Of a DNA stretch of 64,000 bases, positions 21,432 to 35,728 are shown one piece after another. The stretch is from NCBI GenBank assembly GCA_002964805.2, contig PUDQ02000024.1:310001-374000 (forward strand), written 5' to 3'. Each line of letters begins with the position of its first letter. Position 1 is the stretch's first letter. The translations under genes and the position numbers were made by a program. The DNA is from Trametes villosa. Taxonomy: Eukaryota; Basidiomycota; Agaricomycetes; Polyporales; Polyporaceae. Below the pieces are notes generated by a model that ran no database searches, was not told the DNA's origin, and saw nothing but the letters and a program-made list of their open reading frames with translations.

Positions 21432-22192
21432 GATGTATCTGCCACCCAGCATCAACACAGGCACCTCTGTATATACGGCGTCTGCGGTATGCGCACATAC
21501 CTCCGTAGGTGGCCCATGTAGTCATCCGGTAACTCCATCATCCGCTGAAGAAACTTCGAAGTCTCTGCCATGAGCAGCGGTTGATAAGACTTTATGCTGC
21601 TTGCCCCCAGGGCTGATTGCATCATACGTCGGTGGCGGCGAAATCTATCGCCAGGCGGCGCGAAAGCAATCTGAGGGAAGGGGCGAACGGAGTTCAGCCA
21701 TCCCGCCATTGCCACAGATATTCACAATGATCGACGTTCTACATACGATGTTCTCACAGCCACAGCTAGAGTGACACGTAAGGGACCAGGAAGAGCGTAC
21801 ATCGAAACGCAAGACTTACAGTTCCGCGCACATTACCATGCGCGGCCTGTCAGCGTACATGGCCCCTCGTTTCTCGAGCAGCTCGACAGCGACATCGTAT
21901 GAGTTGAGGAAGAGTATCCCCTGGCCGAGCACCTGGAGGTACACCATATCCCCTATAACGATACAGCTTCATGAATGCGCAGCTACTCGGAACGCGTGGA
22001 TCGCATACCATATCTCTCGGCCCAGTCCGTTGCGCGTAACCACAGCTCTTTCAAGGTAAGGTCAAAGAGGTTCCCCAGCAGGAGGTACCCCTTCGGTCCC
22101 GGGGGCGTGTTCCTGCGTCTTCGCCCGAGTGACGCCAGAACCAAAGTTGAGGCCACCGCAAGCAGCGAGAGGGAGATGAAGAGCGAGAACAT
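21432..22192 (-). pseudogene. Cytochrome P450, N-terminal half, cut by element 1
   Basis: The start at 22192 opens MFSLFISLSLLAVASTLVLA, a membrane anchor. The proline hinge follows (NTPPGPKGYLLLGNLFDL), then ELWLRATDWAERYG, DMVYLQVLGQGILFLNS, the B-helix region ELLEKRGAMYADRPRMVM, CGCENI and the C-helix FAPPGDRFRRHRRMMQSAL (the W/F-x-x-x-R haem-propionate region), ending GHLRRY at the break. Introns at about 22010, 21815, 21755 and 21515 have GT/AG ends. The frame runs into element 1 and meets a TGA at 21315-21317, so the best product is a truncated, haem-less protein with a transposon-encoded tail of about 38 residues. The C-terminal half is at 4215-5681. Confidence 0.9.
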
Positions 22193-22239
22193 CGTCTGCG
22201 CGATCCTGACGGGATCCTGTATGTGCCTTGCGTTCGAGT

Positions 22240-22247
22240 ACTTATAG
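22240..22247 (-). promoter_or_regulatory. TATA-like box of the P450
   Basis: The minus strand reads CTATAAGT about 50 nt upstream of the ATG at 22192, a plausible core promoter position. Confidence 0.4.
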
Positions 22248-22859
22248 GATAGGGTTCCCGCGCTATCCTGCAAACCATGCTCTCCAAAGGCCGTGTGGGC
22301 ACTGGCCGCCGGACGCTGCTACACTAACCGCAGTAGCACCCGGCACCTGCCAAAGACTCGGTTTGAGTTGATCAACGAGGAGCGTCATCAGTAACCTTCA
22401 CCGGCAATTGTAAAACATACGCCTATCTCACAAATAGCTAGCGCCCTCGCGGTATAAAACCCGCCCGGACTGCCGAACTGTTCAGTGAGATGGAAGAGAC
22501 TGCAAGCTACGTCACTTACCTTCATTACACTCGCCTACTGATGTTCCACTCATGCAAGGGGGTAGAAGACCGACATGGTTCGGCACTCCCTCTCGGCCTC
22601 TGTAGAAGGCAGCAAGAACCGTTGAGAGCGTCAGTAAGCAGCTACTTGGACGCCCATCTCAAATGACTCGTTTCGCGTTCGGCGTTCGGCGTAAGCACCC
22701 CTCGGATACGCACAAACATGAAGAGTGTTACAAAAAGCTACAAGGTCACATGCATGGCATATATGCTCCGCAGGTAGTCGTACACGAAGTCCTGCTCTGT
22801 AAAAGGTTAGGACGAAGGCGTCACAGCGGCTAGCAACAACCCACCTTTCCTTTCGCATC
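22248..22859. other. Upstream region of the P450 and 3' flank of the NTF2-like gene
   Basis: No gene seen. A plus-strand GGTATAAAACCC lies near 22451, but no plus-strand gene follows it. Confidence 0.4.
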
Positions 22860-23557
22860 CTACAAGTGCTCCGGCCCAATCTCAATAGAGTTCACGTCGA
22901 CGCCCTCCTTGAACCAGCGGTCCGCATCGGAGATGGCGACGTCGTTGCCGCTCATCTGCCGCTTGCGCATCAGGCCGTCGTCGTTGAACGTCCAGTCCTA
23001 AGTACGTCAGAAGCCGGAACCAGTCAGCACAGACGCTATATGCGCTCGGCCTGCCAGAAGGCCGCCTGAGGGTGACGTACCTCCAAGCCGTAGGTGCGGT
23101 ACCACTGGCGGGTGCCGTCCGGCTTCTCGTCGTACCACTCGTAGAAGAACTGCCGGCGCGAGAAGGAGAGAGGCAACGGCGTTAGCAAGTGCAATTTCCG
23201 TGATCGGCCACACCGGACCGGTGTACTACTGACCTGGACGGCGATCTTGTTGTCAGTGAACGCGAAGAGGTCCTTGCGGAGCTTGTACCCGTTCTCCTTC
23301 TGCCACTTCTTCGTGAGGAATTGGACAACCTCGTCGCGTCCCTTGAGGAACGAGTCGCGGTTGCGCCAGATGGTGTCGGGCTACAGACGGTCCCATGCGC
23401 ATTAGTTCGTAGAACGAACGAAGGCCGCGTAGATAGGGCAACATACCGTGTACGCTAGGCAGACCTTCGCGGGATCCCTAGTGTTCCAGAGATCCTGCGC
23501 GACCTTGACCTTCTGCAACGCGGTCTCGGCGGTGAACGGGGGGACGATAGGAGCCAT
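22860..23557 (-). CDS. NTF2/SnoaL-like small protein (DUF1348 type)
   Basis: Four exons (23447-23557, 23234-23380, 23081-23149, 22860-22997) join in phase to 154 residues. The sequence reads [118 protein letters not shown] and ends [18 protein letters not shown]. This is the complete length and pattern of the DUF1348 branch of the NTF2-like (cone-shaped alpha+beta) superfamily, widespread in bacteria and fungi and without an established reaction. The first three helices, the central strand WRNRDSF and the YxWYDE strand are all present. A TATA box lies 70 nt upstream. No defect seen. Confidence 0.85.
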
Positions 23558-23625
23558 GCTGCACTACTCAGGCGTCGAACGGAGGACTCGGAGGCTTCTC
23601 TTCCACTGTGCGCCCGCGAACTGCT

Positions 23626-23635
23626 GCTTTATATG
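23626..23635 (-). promoter_or_regulatory. TATA box of the NTF2-like gene
   Basis: The minus strand reads GCATATAAAGC about 70 nt upstream of the start codon. Confidence 0.5.
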
Positions 23636-26600
23636 CACGCCCGCCGTATTTCGAATTGGAAGCCGTAAGTATGGGCGGCAGTCCGCACGTCGTGGTGGTT
23701 CCGGTGAACGTCGGGTAGCAGCTGCCCCAGCGTCGATCCGGAGGTGGGTCCACTGTGACTGTGGCGGGAACATCGATCGTATCAGATGGTGCGCCAGTTG
23801 CACGCCATCGGGAGAAGGTTGCGGCAGAAGAAACGCAGACAGTCAGAAGAGACGGCGGTTTGGGGAACGTCTCCTTGCAGTTGGGACAATAGAGTCTGCC
23901 CAAGTTTCAGCGCCGTACTTACACGAGGTAGGACACGCACTATCGCGGACTAATAATTGGGGTAAGTAGGGGTAAGCAGTCAAATCGGATAGGCGCCGGT
24001 AGTGCTAGTGCGGTGATGCGCAAGCGCTCACGGCGGTACGAGACATCGTAGAACGAGAGGCGTACTGAATGAGATGCAACGGTCAGCGGCACGTATATGA
24101 ATGCAGAGAGCAAAAGACATCGCGGTCCGACCGCTGCGACGTGGTGTATGGTGTAGAATTCGACTTCGTGGTTTCCCGCAGAGCAAAAGGGCAAGAATGG
24201 GTTGGCGAGGTATTTGTCTCAGTGTGTGGGGGCACGCAGGTGGCGCGAGGATGGCAAGAGGGGTGTGGACAAGCGACAACCTCAGGCGAACACCGACCAC
24301 GCCACCCGCGGTCCCCCGAACACTTTGTGACATCTGCAGTCAGAGGCTCGGAGCACGATGTGGATCCACAGGAAAGACCGGCGAAGTTCTGTGTTGAAGT
24401 TGGCCCGGTACGTAAACGTCGGTGACATGCATCGGCCGCTCGAACGTCGGCCAGACCATGCCCGCGAGCCTGCAGCGAGCCAGCCACGGCGGGCCACGAC
24501 GAGGGAGCCCGCCGAGCGTTGATGGTGGGCAGTGGCGTTAGGCTACGGAGTTCGGGCATGTCACGGCCATGGTGTGGTCGGGAGCTGATCGCTCGATGCT
24601 GGGAAGATGGGGTGCAAGTTAACACCGACGTCCGACACCTCGTCGCCTGAGGGCTGAGGACGCATGTATGATGTGGGTTGACGGACGGAGCGGATTGACG
24701 CGCGGTAGACGCTAGCGGACGGCGTGGTGAACGTACTGAACGCCGAGGCAACAGAGCAACGATACGTACCTGGCGGTCTAGTTGTTTAGCCTACAGAGCC
24801 AAGGGTACGGGTGCATGATGAACTTGACGTAGCTGTGCTTCCCCTCCATGTGCGCGAGAGTCGGAAACCTCCGGCAGCAAACACCTATTGAGAACGTAGC
24901 CGGCTCGGAGGTCGCTCTGGAAGAGCTGCGTAGCGCAGTCCCAGCACGGCTGCGGCGTCCAATCTTGTGTAGCAAGGAGATCCATCCTTCAAGCTAGCAA
25001 CAGGACCAGTCGCGGGGGGAGTGGGAACCACCGGAGACGGAGGAAGTGGGAACGCAAACTAGCGGAGGAAGAGGAGCTAAGCTGACTTGCGATGGGTGGG
25101 TTGCCGTGCTGGATGTACTATATAGCATAAACCGTACAAGAGAGCGACCCTGCAGCGAGCCACTATTTCAGCGTCGTTTGGTAGCCGTGTGTAGTCCGTC
25201 TGGACTTCTCACCGCTCGGCGCCGCCACGCGAGTATCGACAAACTGCGCCACTACTGTGCCGCAGGCTGAAAGCCGCTCGTATCGGTTCCTGGGTCCGAG
25301 TATGTATGCTTCTTCGCCTCGATCGTCCGACTCTGTATGTCGAGAAAAATCAATCTCCTACGGTGACGCACCGGGCTCAGACGACAGCAATATGCAATAG
25401 GAACTGAGGTAAAACTGCTGAACCGAGAGCCGGGCTTCGAATGGCCTCCTATTAGTCGTTTGGTAGACGACGAGACTCAGAAAAAGTCATGCAGAGTTTA
25501 GCTTTCCGGCCAAACGTCGGAGGAGAGCGTCGACCGCGAAGTGACGTCGGCACAGCCGTGCAGGGGCAGACGAGAGCCGCTGAAGATTGAGTGAGGGAGA
25601 TGGCGGCTGAGCAAAGAACGCGTCCATAAGCTTGCTCTAAGCAGGTCACGATACGGGGAGGCGGGGCAGGCTGAGTAAGGCAGAGACGCTGGTGTAAGGA
25701 GGAGGAGTGGATGGTCGTTACCAATCCGAGTCGGGCGGGGTACGCGCGCCTAGCCGCGGCAACTGCCGCCCTGCGTCACCCCACCGCAACGCTGCCACCG
25801 CTTGCATCGCAATTATGGCAGAGGCCACGGAGCTGCGCACACTCCCATCCGACTCGAGCGGCCGTCCGCCGACCGAGGCCCTCATACGGGCCACTGCGGC
25901 CTACTCTGGTGCTGAAACATTCCTGCACATCCGCTCGTAGTCAGATAGGACGACATCGCGCCTCTCAGGTGCCCGTGTATGCTCGTAACACCTGGGTACA
26001 CCCAGTGCCTGCCGCAAATCTTCTCTTTCTGGGGCTACCAGCGGCACGCTCTCAAGCGTGGCGATGCAAACTCCGCCACAGACACTCTCCTCCTTGACGC
26101 CAACCACACTGTCGGACCGACGGTCAAACACTGTTTGACTTGCAGACTTTGCCATGCGTCCAGATGATCGTGATTCAGAGTCGCTGCCGCGGCATGCGCG
26201 CGTGGTCGACAACGTGGGACTGACACCCTCGCGCGAACAGTTGGGCTCGATGAACTTCATGCGGACTCTGATTGCCCGACATACAATACAAGAGCGTGTC
26301 TCACAACCCCAACCAGACGCGTATCTGCATCGCGGTGCTCGGATACCGTCGAGATGCCATCGCGCTTTTGCTGTACTCGCTGCCGGCGCTTCCCCCGCCA
26401 CTGGCCCGCCGGGACGCATCGGGTGGGCGGGCGATGCACCCTCCCCGGTCGGTGGCTTTGCGCACTCTGGTAAGCGACACCGACGCCCTTGTATTCCGGC
26501 TAGCTGCCTGACTGTGCCGCGCCAAATATGGCAGTGTCTCGCTCTCGCGTTTTGCAGCACCTCCAATCGTCTTACCCATCCAAGATGGCGGCGCCAGATC

Positions 26601-26878
26601 TCCTTACTAATCCCCGCCAGGGCCTGCGTTCGCGTACGGCCCCGCTACGCGCACCTGGGCTCGCCCGTTTATGGCAATGAAGTTCCCCTGACTGCCTCCT
26701 TACACCATGTCCACTTCCCCGACAGTATGCCCTGGCGCCTCTGAATATCCTCTCCCGCGTCACACAGCGTTTCACGGACCTCGCATCCATATGCAGCCAT
26801 GACGGGGTCCCACCTCCAAGGCGCTGCGAAGATGATAAATCTTTTACGCTGTTCCACTCCCTCTCGGATGTGCACCCT

Positions 26879-26888
26879 CGTATATATA
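26879..26888 (+). promoter_or_regulatory. TATA box of the Zn2Cys6 gene
   Basis: CGTATATATACC lies about 60 nt upstream of the ATG at 26943. Confidence 0.55.
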
Positions 26889-26942
26889 CCTCGTGGGGCT
26901 AAACCTCCATGCGGCAACATACGCCTTTGAACATTCGCCAAC

Positions 26943-29001
26943 ATGTCTACCACTCCCAACCGTCCACTCAACAGAGGTGCAGCGTGCCTGCCCTGTCGCA
27001 AGCTCAAGGCGGTGAGTGCATCCTCGTCATCGAGGACATCGAGCTCCCGCTGACACGCGCAACCCTCAGCGATGCGACGGAAACAAGCCTGCCTGTGGTC
27101 GCTGTCTAGCCAACGGCAGACCCGACGACTGCGAGTACGCCGTGGGTGGCGAGGTCACACGATCACGACTACTTGAAGAAAACATTGCGCTGCTCGAAGC
27201 ACGCATCCGCGAGCTCGAGAACCCGCACGAGACACCATCCGTCAGACTCCATGATCCTCGCCGACGAGAGGCGGGCTCTTCACGGGGGGCTGCACCCGGA
27301 CCCTCTAGTTTGCAGCTTCACATACCCGGAATGCCCCAGCTCGCAGGTATGTCCCGCGACGCTGGAATGCAGGCCGGGTATGCTAACCCACTTCGTCCTC
27401 GCAGCACCCAGCACGTACTCCGCACCCACCCAGCAGGAGGCTCAAACACTGTAAGAAGATGCCACTCGCTCATGTGCCTAGCTGACCCGTGTGACACATC
27501 AGTGTTCAGGCCTTCATGGCGCACGCATCTCAGCTCGGCCTCTTCCTGAACCCGACGAGGTTCATGCGGGCAGCGAGCCTGCCACGGGGATCGCCCGGCG
27601 CGCTCGATGACGCCCTTATGAACGCCGTGTACCTTTGGGGGACGCGTCTCTCAGGCTCGAACACGCTACGCGCCCGGGAGACGTTCTTCGCCGCCAACGC
27701 GGTGCACGCGGCCGCATCAGGGTGCTCCCTCCCCTCTCCACCCACGGCGCCCTCACACGGCGTGCTGCACTCTGTGCAGACCGCCGTCCTCCTCGCGAAC
27801 TACTACCTCTCCGCCGGCCGGTTCCTCGAGGGCAAGTACCACTGGCTCGCGGCGGTCGCGCTCGTCACGGGCAGCAAGCTGCACCAGCTCGACATCGTCG
27901 CGCTCGTCGGCGCGCGCACGGACCCGGTCACCATCGGCGAGCAGGTGCACGCGTTCTGGACGGTGTTCGCGCTCGACAAGGCGTGGTCCGCCGCGATGAA
28001 CGTCCCGCCGTCGATCTGCCAGCGGGGACGCGCGGGCATCCTGGTCACCACGCCCTGGCCGCTCGCCACGGAGGCGTACGAGCAGGTGCGTCTTCCGTCA
28101 CGGCGGAAATTTTCCGTCCGACGTCGGCGGAGCGTTGTTGACCCGTGTCGCGCAGGGGACGATTATCTCGTCGCGCGGGTTCAATTACTCCATACACGAG
28201 TTCGCGCGCGGCCCGGTCGACGAGTCGGGCGAGGACTTCTCGCGCCTCGCGCTCCGCGTGAAGGCCGCCGCACTCTACGAGAGCGCGCTCTACGTCTCCT
28301 CCCAATACAGACCTGGTACGTTTTTTCGCAAAAATTTCTCTTGCTCTCTACGCTGCTGACTCACCCCGATCGTCACCCCGTGTGTTTCAGATATGCCCAG
28401 CCGCAACGAGTTCCTCGCCCAGTTCACCGCGCTCGACAACCACATAGAGAGCTTCCACCGCCGCCTCGTCGCCGTGCGGAACCGGGGGCCCGACGACGCG
28501 CGCGAGCTCCTGGCGTCGCGCACGCTCGCCTGCGTTGCGGCGATCCAGCTGCACTCCGCGTTCGCGGGCCAGCAACCTGCGTCCCGTCAGAAGTCGCTCA
28601 GCGTCGCCGTCGCCGCCGCACGCGCGCTGGACATCGTCGATCTCAGCCAGTTTCGGCATCTCGACTCCGTCGTCGCGGTGAGTGATTTTTTGGCTGCGAT
28701 CTGTGCGCTGCGGGGGTGCTGATCGGGGATGGTTAATGCTAGATGCTGTGGGCGACCGTGGGCCGGGCCCTGCTCGAGGAGATCAAGCGTCTGATACAGA
28801 GCGCAGCTCCGGTCAGACAGGAGGATGTTGCGAGGATCACGACTAGCCTGGATAGAATCATGGGTGCCATGGCCTCGCTTGCGGCTAGCAGCCCGCTCAT
28901 GGGTACGTGGTGCCACGCTGTAATAACGTTCCTCAGCTAACGTCGGAGATGCAGCCTCCCAGCTCTCAGATATCCAGCAAGCCAGGGCCTCCATCAACTA
29001 G
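26943..29001 (+). CDS. Zn(II)2Cys6 transcription factor with fungal MHR domain
   Basis: The start at 26943 opens MSTTPNRPLNRGAACLPCRK. After an intron inside the zinc cluster (27012-27069) it continues RCDGNKPACGRCLANGRPDDC. The six cysteines are in the C-x2-C-x6-C-x5-C-x2-C-x8-C spacing of the Gal4-type binuclear cluster. A short coiled coil follows (LLEENIALLEARIRELE). Later exons give the middle homology region: FMAHASQLGLFLNPTRF, DDALMNAVYLWGTRLSG, QTAVLLANYYLSAGRFLEGK, YHWLAAVALVTGSKLHQLD, EQVHAFWTVFALDKAWSAAM and a helical C-terminus ending IQQARASIN. Eight exons were followed with consensus splice sites. It is a nuclear DNA-binding regulator; its target is unknown. The neighbours (NTF2-like gene, disrupted P450) hint at, but do not show, a metabolic locus. 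Confidence 0.88.
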
Positions 29002-29457
29002 ACTGCCGCGCTGTATACCTATACCCGTTACGTTAAGCTTGTATGTATGCTATACCCTCTATGTACATGCCGGATCGACTGCTTTCTTGATATTTCTTGA
29101 TACTGTAGACCAGCCACGACTCGTAGATACACGCCTCTCTCGCTAGCCATAGAATGTAGATACTCGCGCCTGTATAATTTCTTGTAGTTCCCGTGTTCGC
29201 AGCGCCTACCGGGATAATGCACCATGTTGTTACTTCCGAAGACCGCCGTGCGTGATCCACAACACCTGCCAAATGCGGCAGCGCTCCCCGGTACCTGTGT
29301 GATCGTAGTCGGGATGCGCATAGGCGTCTAGACGCGCCCGCCAACTCTGCCAGTCTCCCCACCACTCACGCCTCTCGACACTCTGGTTTTGTTCTGTTGC
29401 GTGCTGCACGACCTTCACGGTATCTGCTAAATCATTTGAACCTCGCGCACGACCGCC
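29002..29457. other. Spacer between the Zn2Cys6 and SNARE genes
   Basis: 3' flank of the first gene and promoter of the second. Nothing else seen. Confidence 0.5.
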
Positions 29458-30289
29458 ATGGCTTCCCTAGCGAAGCTCACCTCGCTGTCCACGCAGACGC
29501 TCTCCCTACTCCTCGAGCGCCAGCGGCTGCAGAACCTCAACTCGACATCGCTGCACACGCCCCAGATTGCCAAGAATCTCGAGCAGCTACGGCAAGGTAT
29601 CTTTGACATGGAGGAGCGGGAGGGGCCCTCGGAGGCGTCGCGGTTACTGCGCTCACAGCATGAGCGGATGCGCGGCATGCTGGGGCCCGAGGCGGACACC
29701 GCTGGGGTGCAGAGGTATGCTCTTGCGCCTTGAGATGCTATACATGCAGCTAATGTGGCTTCACAGGTGTGAAGAGCCCCAGCCACCAGCATCCAGCGCG
29801 TCCCCGTCGACGTCATCCTCCCCCCTCCCCGACTCTCCCGCCGCGCCCTCCCCACCTCCAACGCACCCCGCGCCCGCGGGGGCCTCGGGCTTCGCGCCAT
29901 ATACGGACGACCCCGAGGCGGGGTACACCTCGCAGGAGATGCTGCTCCAGCAGCGCGAGATCATGGAGAACCAGGACGTGCACCTCGACGAGCTCTCGCG
30001 CTCGATCACGCGGCAGCGCGACATCTCGCTGCAGATCAACGACGAGCTGGACGTGCACACGGGCCTCCTGGAGGGGCTCGACCACGATTTGGACCGGACG
30101 GACAGCCGGCTGACGAATGCAAGAAGGAGGCTGGATCGCGTCGCGAAGGGTGTTAAGGGCAACGGTGCGTGGTATTCGTGTAAATGAATGCGGGTTTGCG
30201 GTTGACGAGGCCTGCTGGTAGGCTCGACTGTTATGATTGGGGTGCTGATTCTCGTGCTGCTCATCCTCATTATCGTGTTCAAGACATGA
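29458..30289 (+). CDS. Syntaxin-8-type (Syn8/Fsv1-like) SNARE
   Basis: Three exons (29458-29714, 29767-30164, 30222-30289) give a protein of about 240 residues. The N-terminal helices read MASLAKLTSLSTQTLSLLLE and RQRLQNLNSTSLHTPQIAKN. A Ser/Pro linker follows. The SNARE motif is MLLQQREIMENQDVHLDELS, RSITRQRDISLQINDELDVH, TGLLEGLDHDLDRTDSRLTN, with the central Gln in the zero-layer position expected of a Qc SNARE (LQINDELDVHTGLL). The last exon encodes only the tail anchor, VMIGVLILVLLILIIVF, ending KT. Endosome or Golgi membrane fusion is the family role. Gene ends convergently with the GNAT-Mss4 gene 200 bp away. Confidence 0.88.
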
Positions 30290-30493
30290 TGTACGGACGC
30301 CCAGATACCCTCGGCTCTGCTCGCTATGCATGTATGGATATGTACATCACACCCACCTAATTCACCATGGACCGCTTTCCTCCATTTCGTTTCGGCTTCC
30401 CGCTCTGGTTCTACTGCCCTAGCTAACACTTGGCTATCGCTACTCGGGTTCTCAGGACAGGCAAACGCCACTCTGCACCTCTTTGCGGATTCT

Positions 30494-31765
30494 TCATGCG
30501 CGGTATCCTACACGGTTACAAGCGAGCCAAAACTCGGAGCCTCCTTCCTCGCACCACCCCAACGGACCGAGGTCACATTCCGCACACGCCAGGTACTTCA
30601 GCCTCCCGCCGCCAGGACCTGCGGGCGCAGCTCAGTGACGTGCGGCTGACAGCACAAAACGAACTTCGACATACCCGTCGTCTGCACCGCCCGCGAGAAT
30701 CCAATGTTTTCAAACGCCATGGCGTTCCCCTTCACGAGCCACCACTGCGCAGTCGCCGGCGGTGCGGGAAGTGCGCCCAAGTATTCCGGCAGGTCCTGTC
30801 CCCGGAGATCGAGCTGCAAGCTCTCTCGCTCGACCCAACTCGCGACGCCGGACAGGAGGATGACGCTGCCGCAGCCGGGGCGGGGGCACAGCAAGTCGTA
30901 TTTGTTCCCTGGTAAGCCCTGGGACCCGGCTTCGTCGATGTCCGAAACGAGGTCCCTGACTGCGTTCGGGAAGGACGTCAGGAGACGCGAGACGGGCCGT
31001 GCACGCGTCGACGAGCGTTGTAGCGCGTCCCATAACCCGGGCGGGAGTTGCTGTGGCTCCGATGCTCCCGCATTCGACGCGGCCGCCTGCGTTTCGGGTG
31101 CGGGTGCAGCGTCTGCGGGACGGAGCTCTTTCCGCATCTCGTACCACGGGCGGGCGCCATGCACGACCGAACTGAGCCCGACAAGCTCGAACCCCGCCTT
31201 CTGATAGAAACCCTGCAGCTCCTCGTGCGCAATGAGCAGCACACGCTCGTACGGCTTCCCCTTTGCCGCCGCACTCCCCACGCGCGAGACGAACTCCTTC
31301 ACGAGGTCGAGCCCGACGTGCCGGCGGCGGTGGGCGGAGTCGACGCAGACGGAGTGGATGCAGACGGACGGCGCGCCGGGGACGTGCGTCTCCATCGACG
31401 CGTGCGTGAGCGTGCTGCCCGGGGCGAGCGTCGCGCAGACGTAGCCGACGAGCGTGCGGCTGCCCTTGCCGTCGGGCTCAGGCAGGAAGGCTCCGAGGAA
31501 GAGCTCCGGGGCGTGCGCCTGGCGGTACCTGGGATGACTCGGTCAGCGGTGCACTATAGACAGTTTTTGCGAACTATCATACCGGAAAGTTTCGAGACTT
31601 CCGGCCTCGTCCGCTGGGTACCCTGAGCAGCAAAGAGTCATTCAAGTTGTTAGTAAGGTCATCACCGAGCAGGACGGAGGTTGCGCAGAAAATTTCACCG
31701 CGAGCTTCTATGTTCGCCGCATCTTCCAGCTCTTCTGTTGAGACGAGGTCGTAGAAAATTGACAT
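30494..31765 (-). CDS. Fusion of a GNAT N-acetyltransferase with an Mss4-like zinc domain
   Basis: Four exons (31699-31765, 31583-31622, 30675-31528, 30494-30618) join in phase to 361 residues. The first half opens MSIFYDLVSTEELEDAANIE and contains the GNAT core: APELFLGAFLPE, TLVGYVCATLAPG, SVCIHSVCVDSAHRRRHVGL (acetyl-CoA loop, R-x-x-H-V-G) and EELQGFYQKAGFELVGLS. The second half, after an Ala-rich linker, is Mss4-like: KYDLLCPRPGCGSVILLSGV, LPAPPATAQWWLVKGNAMAF, ENIGFSR and YLACAECDLGPLGW, with both cysteine pairs of the zinc site. Mss4 binds exocytic Rab GTPases as a chaperone-like factor; GNATs acetylate amines. The continuous splice pattern supports a true fusion. I do not know the substrate. 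Confidence 0.85.
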
Positions 31766-32426
31766 CGCGGAACTCGGCCTTACAAACGGCAAAATCGCAG
31801 GTTGTGGTAGCAGGACAAGCACGCCCACTCAATGACGCCGATCGCAGGCTTGCCGCGCCACCGTCCCGATCTCCGGAGATCTCGGACTGGCGTTGTGTAC
31901 AGGCGCGTCTTCACTAGCACTTATACATGTCCTCGCGCATGCGCAGATCCTTGCAGCGATCTTCGAGACTACACATATCAATGCCGCTACGCTTTCGCGT
32001 GCGAGAGACGCGACGACCAACGATACAGTTTCATCCGGCAGCAGCGCTCGGTCTAGCGTCCATGCGAATGCGTGTACATGATATACTCGAGCCAGTGCGA
32101 ATGCGTACTCCTGAACACGTAGCCGTAGAAGAACAAACAGACAACAGATAACAGACCGGGACGGACGCCGGCAAAAGGAGAGGGCCGGAGCTGGGAGACG
32201 AGGAGGCGGAGACGGGAGCAGTTAACTTAGGTAGGGAGAGAGGGGCGGCGTACTGATACAAGAATCCAGTGACGCGAAGGCGCGAGAATACGATACGTTA
32301 GGGGGCAGGGGGAGGGGCACCAAGACGGGAGGGGGCAGATGGGAACGAAGGTGACGGATGGGGACGAGCGGGATACGGAAAGCGGGCCGGCGCATGCAGG
32401 GGAAAGAAGAGAGGGGTAGGAGCAGC
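31766..32426. other. Spacer upstream of the GNAT-Mss4 gene and downstream of the kinase
   Basis: Both neighbours are on the minus strand. The part near 32150-32400 is purine-rich (GGGAGGGG), as in a 3' untranslated region on the minus strand. No gene seen. Confidence 0.45.
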
Positions 32427-34938
<2,512 letters not shown>

Positions 34939-35728
34939 GGTGGTGGTGGGAGGGAAGGAGGGGATGGGGCGGGAGCGCTGAGCAGCGCGCTCGTGGTCGG
35001 GAGGAGAGTTCGGTGCTTTGTGATCGCGCTCGTGTCTCCTCCATCCGCCTCTCTCGCACCCTCAACCTGCGCTGGATCCCTCACCTGCCCCCGCTTCCCG
35101 CACTCGCCGTCGCCCGCAGCAGCGATCTTATCGTCCACCTTTCTCCTCCATTCTGGCCCATCTTGCGTGCTCGAGTGTCCACGGCCCCTATCTGCGTCCC
35201 ATCATCGCTCAGGAGCCCGCTCTCTCACTCCGACTCTCATCGGCACGCCCGGGACCGCTTCCTCCCTCCGGTCTCTCCGTGCGCCCCACAAACTCCCGCG
35301 GATACTAGCAGCCTCGGTAGCTCAAAGTTCTGAATTACTAGCCGGGCGACGCGCCCTCTGTCGTGCGCCGTATCACGTCTCGAGGCAACGGGGGACGCTA
35401 AGTGGTCCTGCTGTCACCTTCGGAGGCACTCCCAGCGGATATACGGGCCTAAACTCACGGCATGAAGCCCTGTTAGTACAGCGCTCGTGCACATCATTCC
35501 GTAAGCCTCCATCGTTCACAGATATCCCCGCTGCCATGCGGCCCTTCATAGATTTTTGTCGAGGAACACGATCCCACGACGGGATCATGCTAGAAGCGCT
35601 GTCCGAAGGGAGACCCATCCGGCCGCCCTCCTGTGCATCCTTGCAAGGTTATGAGTTATTTATGGCACCCAAATACGCCATACACCCAACGAACTGAAAG
35701 CGACAGGGAAGGTCAGAGGGCAAGAGAT
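34939..35728. other. Promoter side of the kinase gene and unassigned sequence
   Basis: The pyrimidine-rich stretch on the plus strand (35030-35300) is the likely 5' region of the kinase gene. From 35340 to 35728 short frames exist but none is recognisable. Confidence 0.4.

Larger units (their letters stand above)
23558..26942. other. Long intergenic stretch without a convincing gene
   Basis: Several frames of 120-220 codons are open on both strands (for example 24083-24751 minus, 25901-26566 minus, 26154-26744 plus), but they are Arg/Ser/Pro-rich and carry no domain. They also overlap one another on opposite strands, as expected in GC-rich DNA. A short minus-strand piece at 24776-24990 (ending AHMEGKHSYVKFIMHPYPWL, with a stop) looks slightly more protein-like but stands alone. 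The stretch may hold an unrecognised rapidly evolving gene or decayed sequence. Confidence 0.35.

Noticed and set aside
5680..21436. Element 1 acting as a giant intron of the P450
   Set aside because: The ends do not show a suitable donor and acceptor on the minus strand at the break, 15.7 kb is far beyond fungal intron size, and a stop lies about 38 codons inside.
24083..24751. 222-codon minus-strand frame
   Set aside because: Arg/Ser/Pro/Thr composition typical of non-coding GC-rich DNA, overlapped by other frames, no motif, no splice support.
25901..26744. Overlapping frames on both strands (221 codons minus, 196 codons plus)
   Set aside because: They are mutual shadows without recognisable domains or a credible promoter; kept only as an open question for the spacer.
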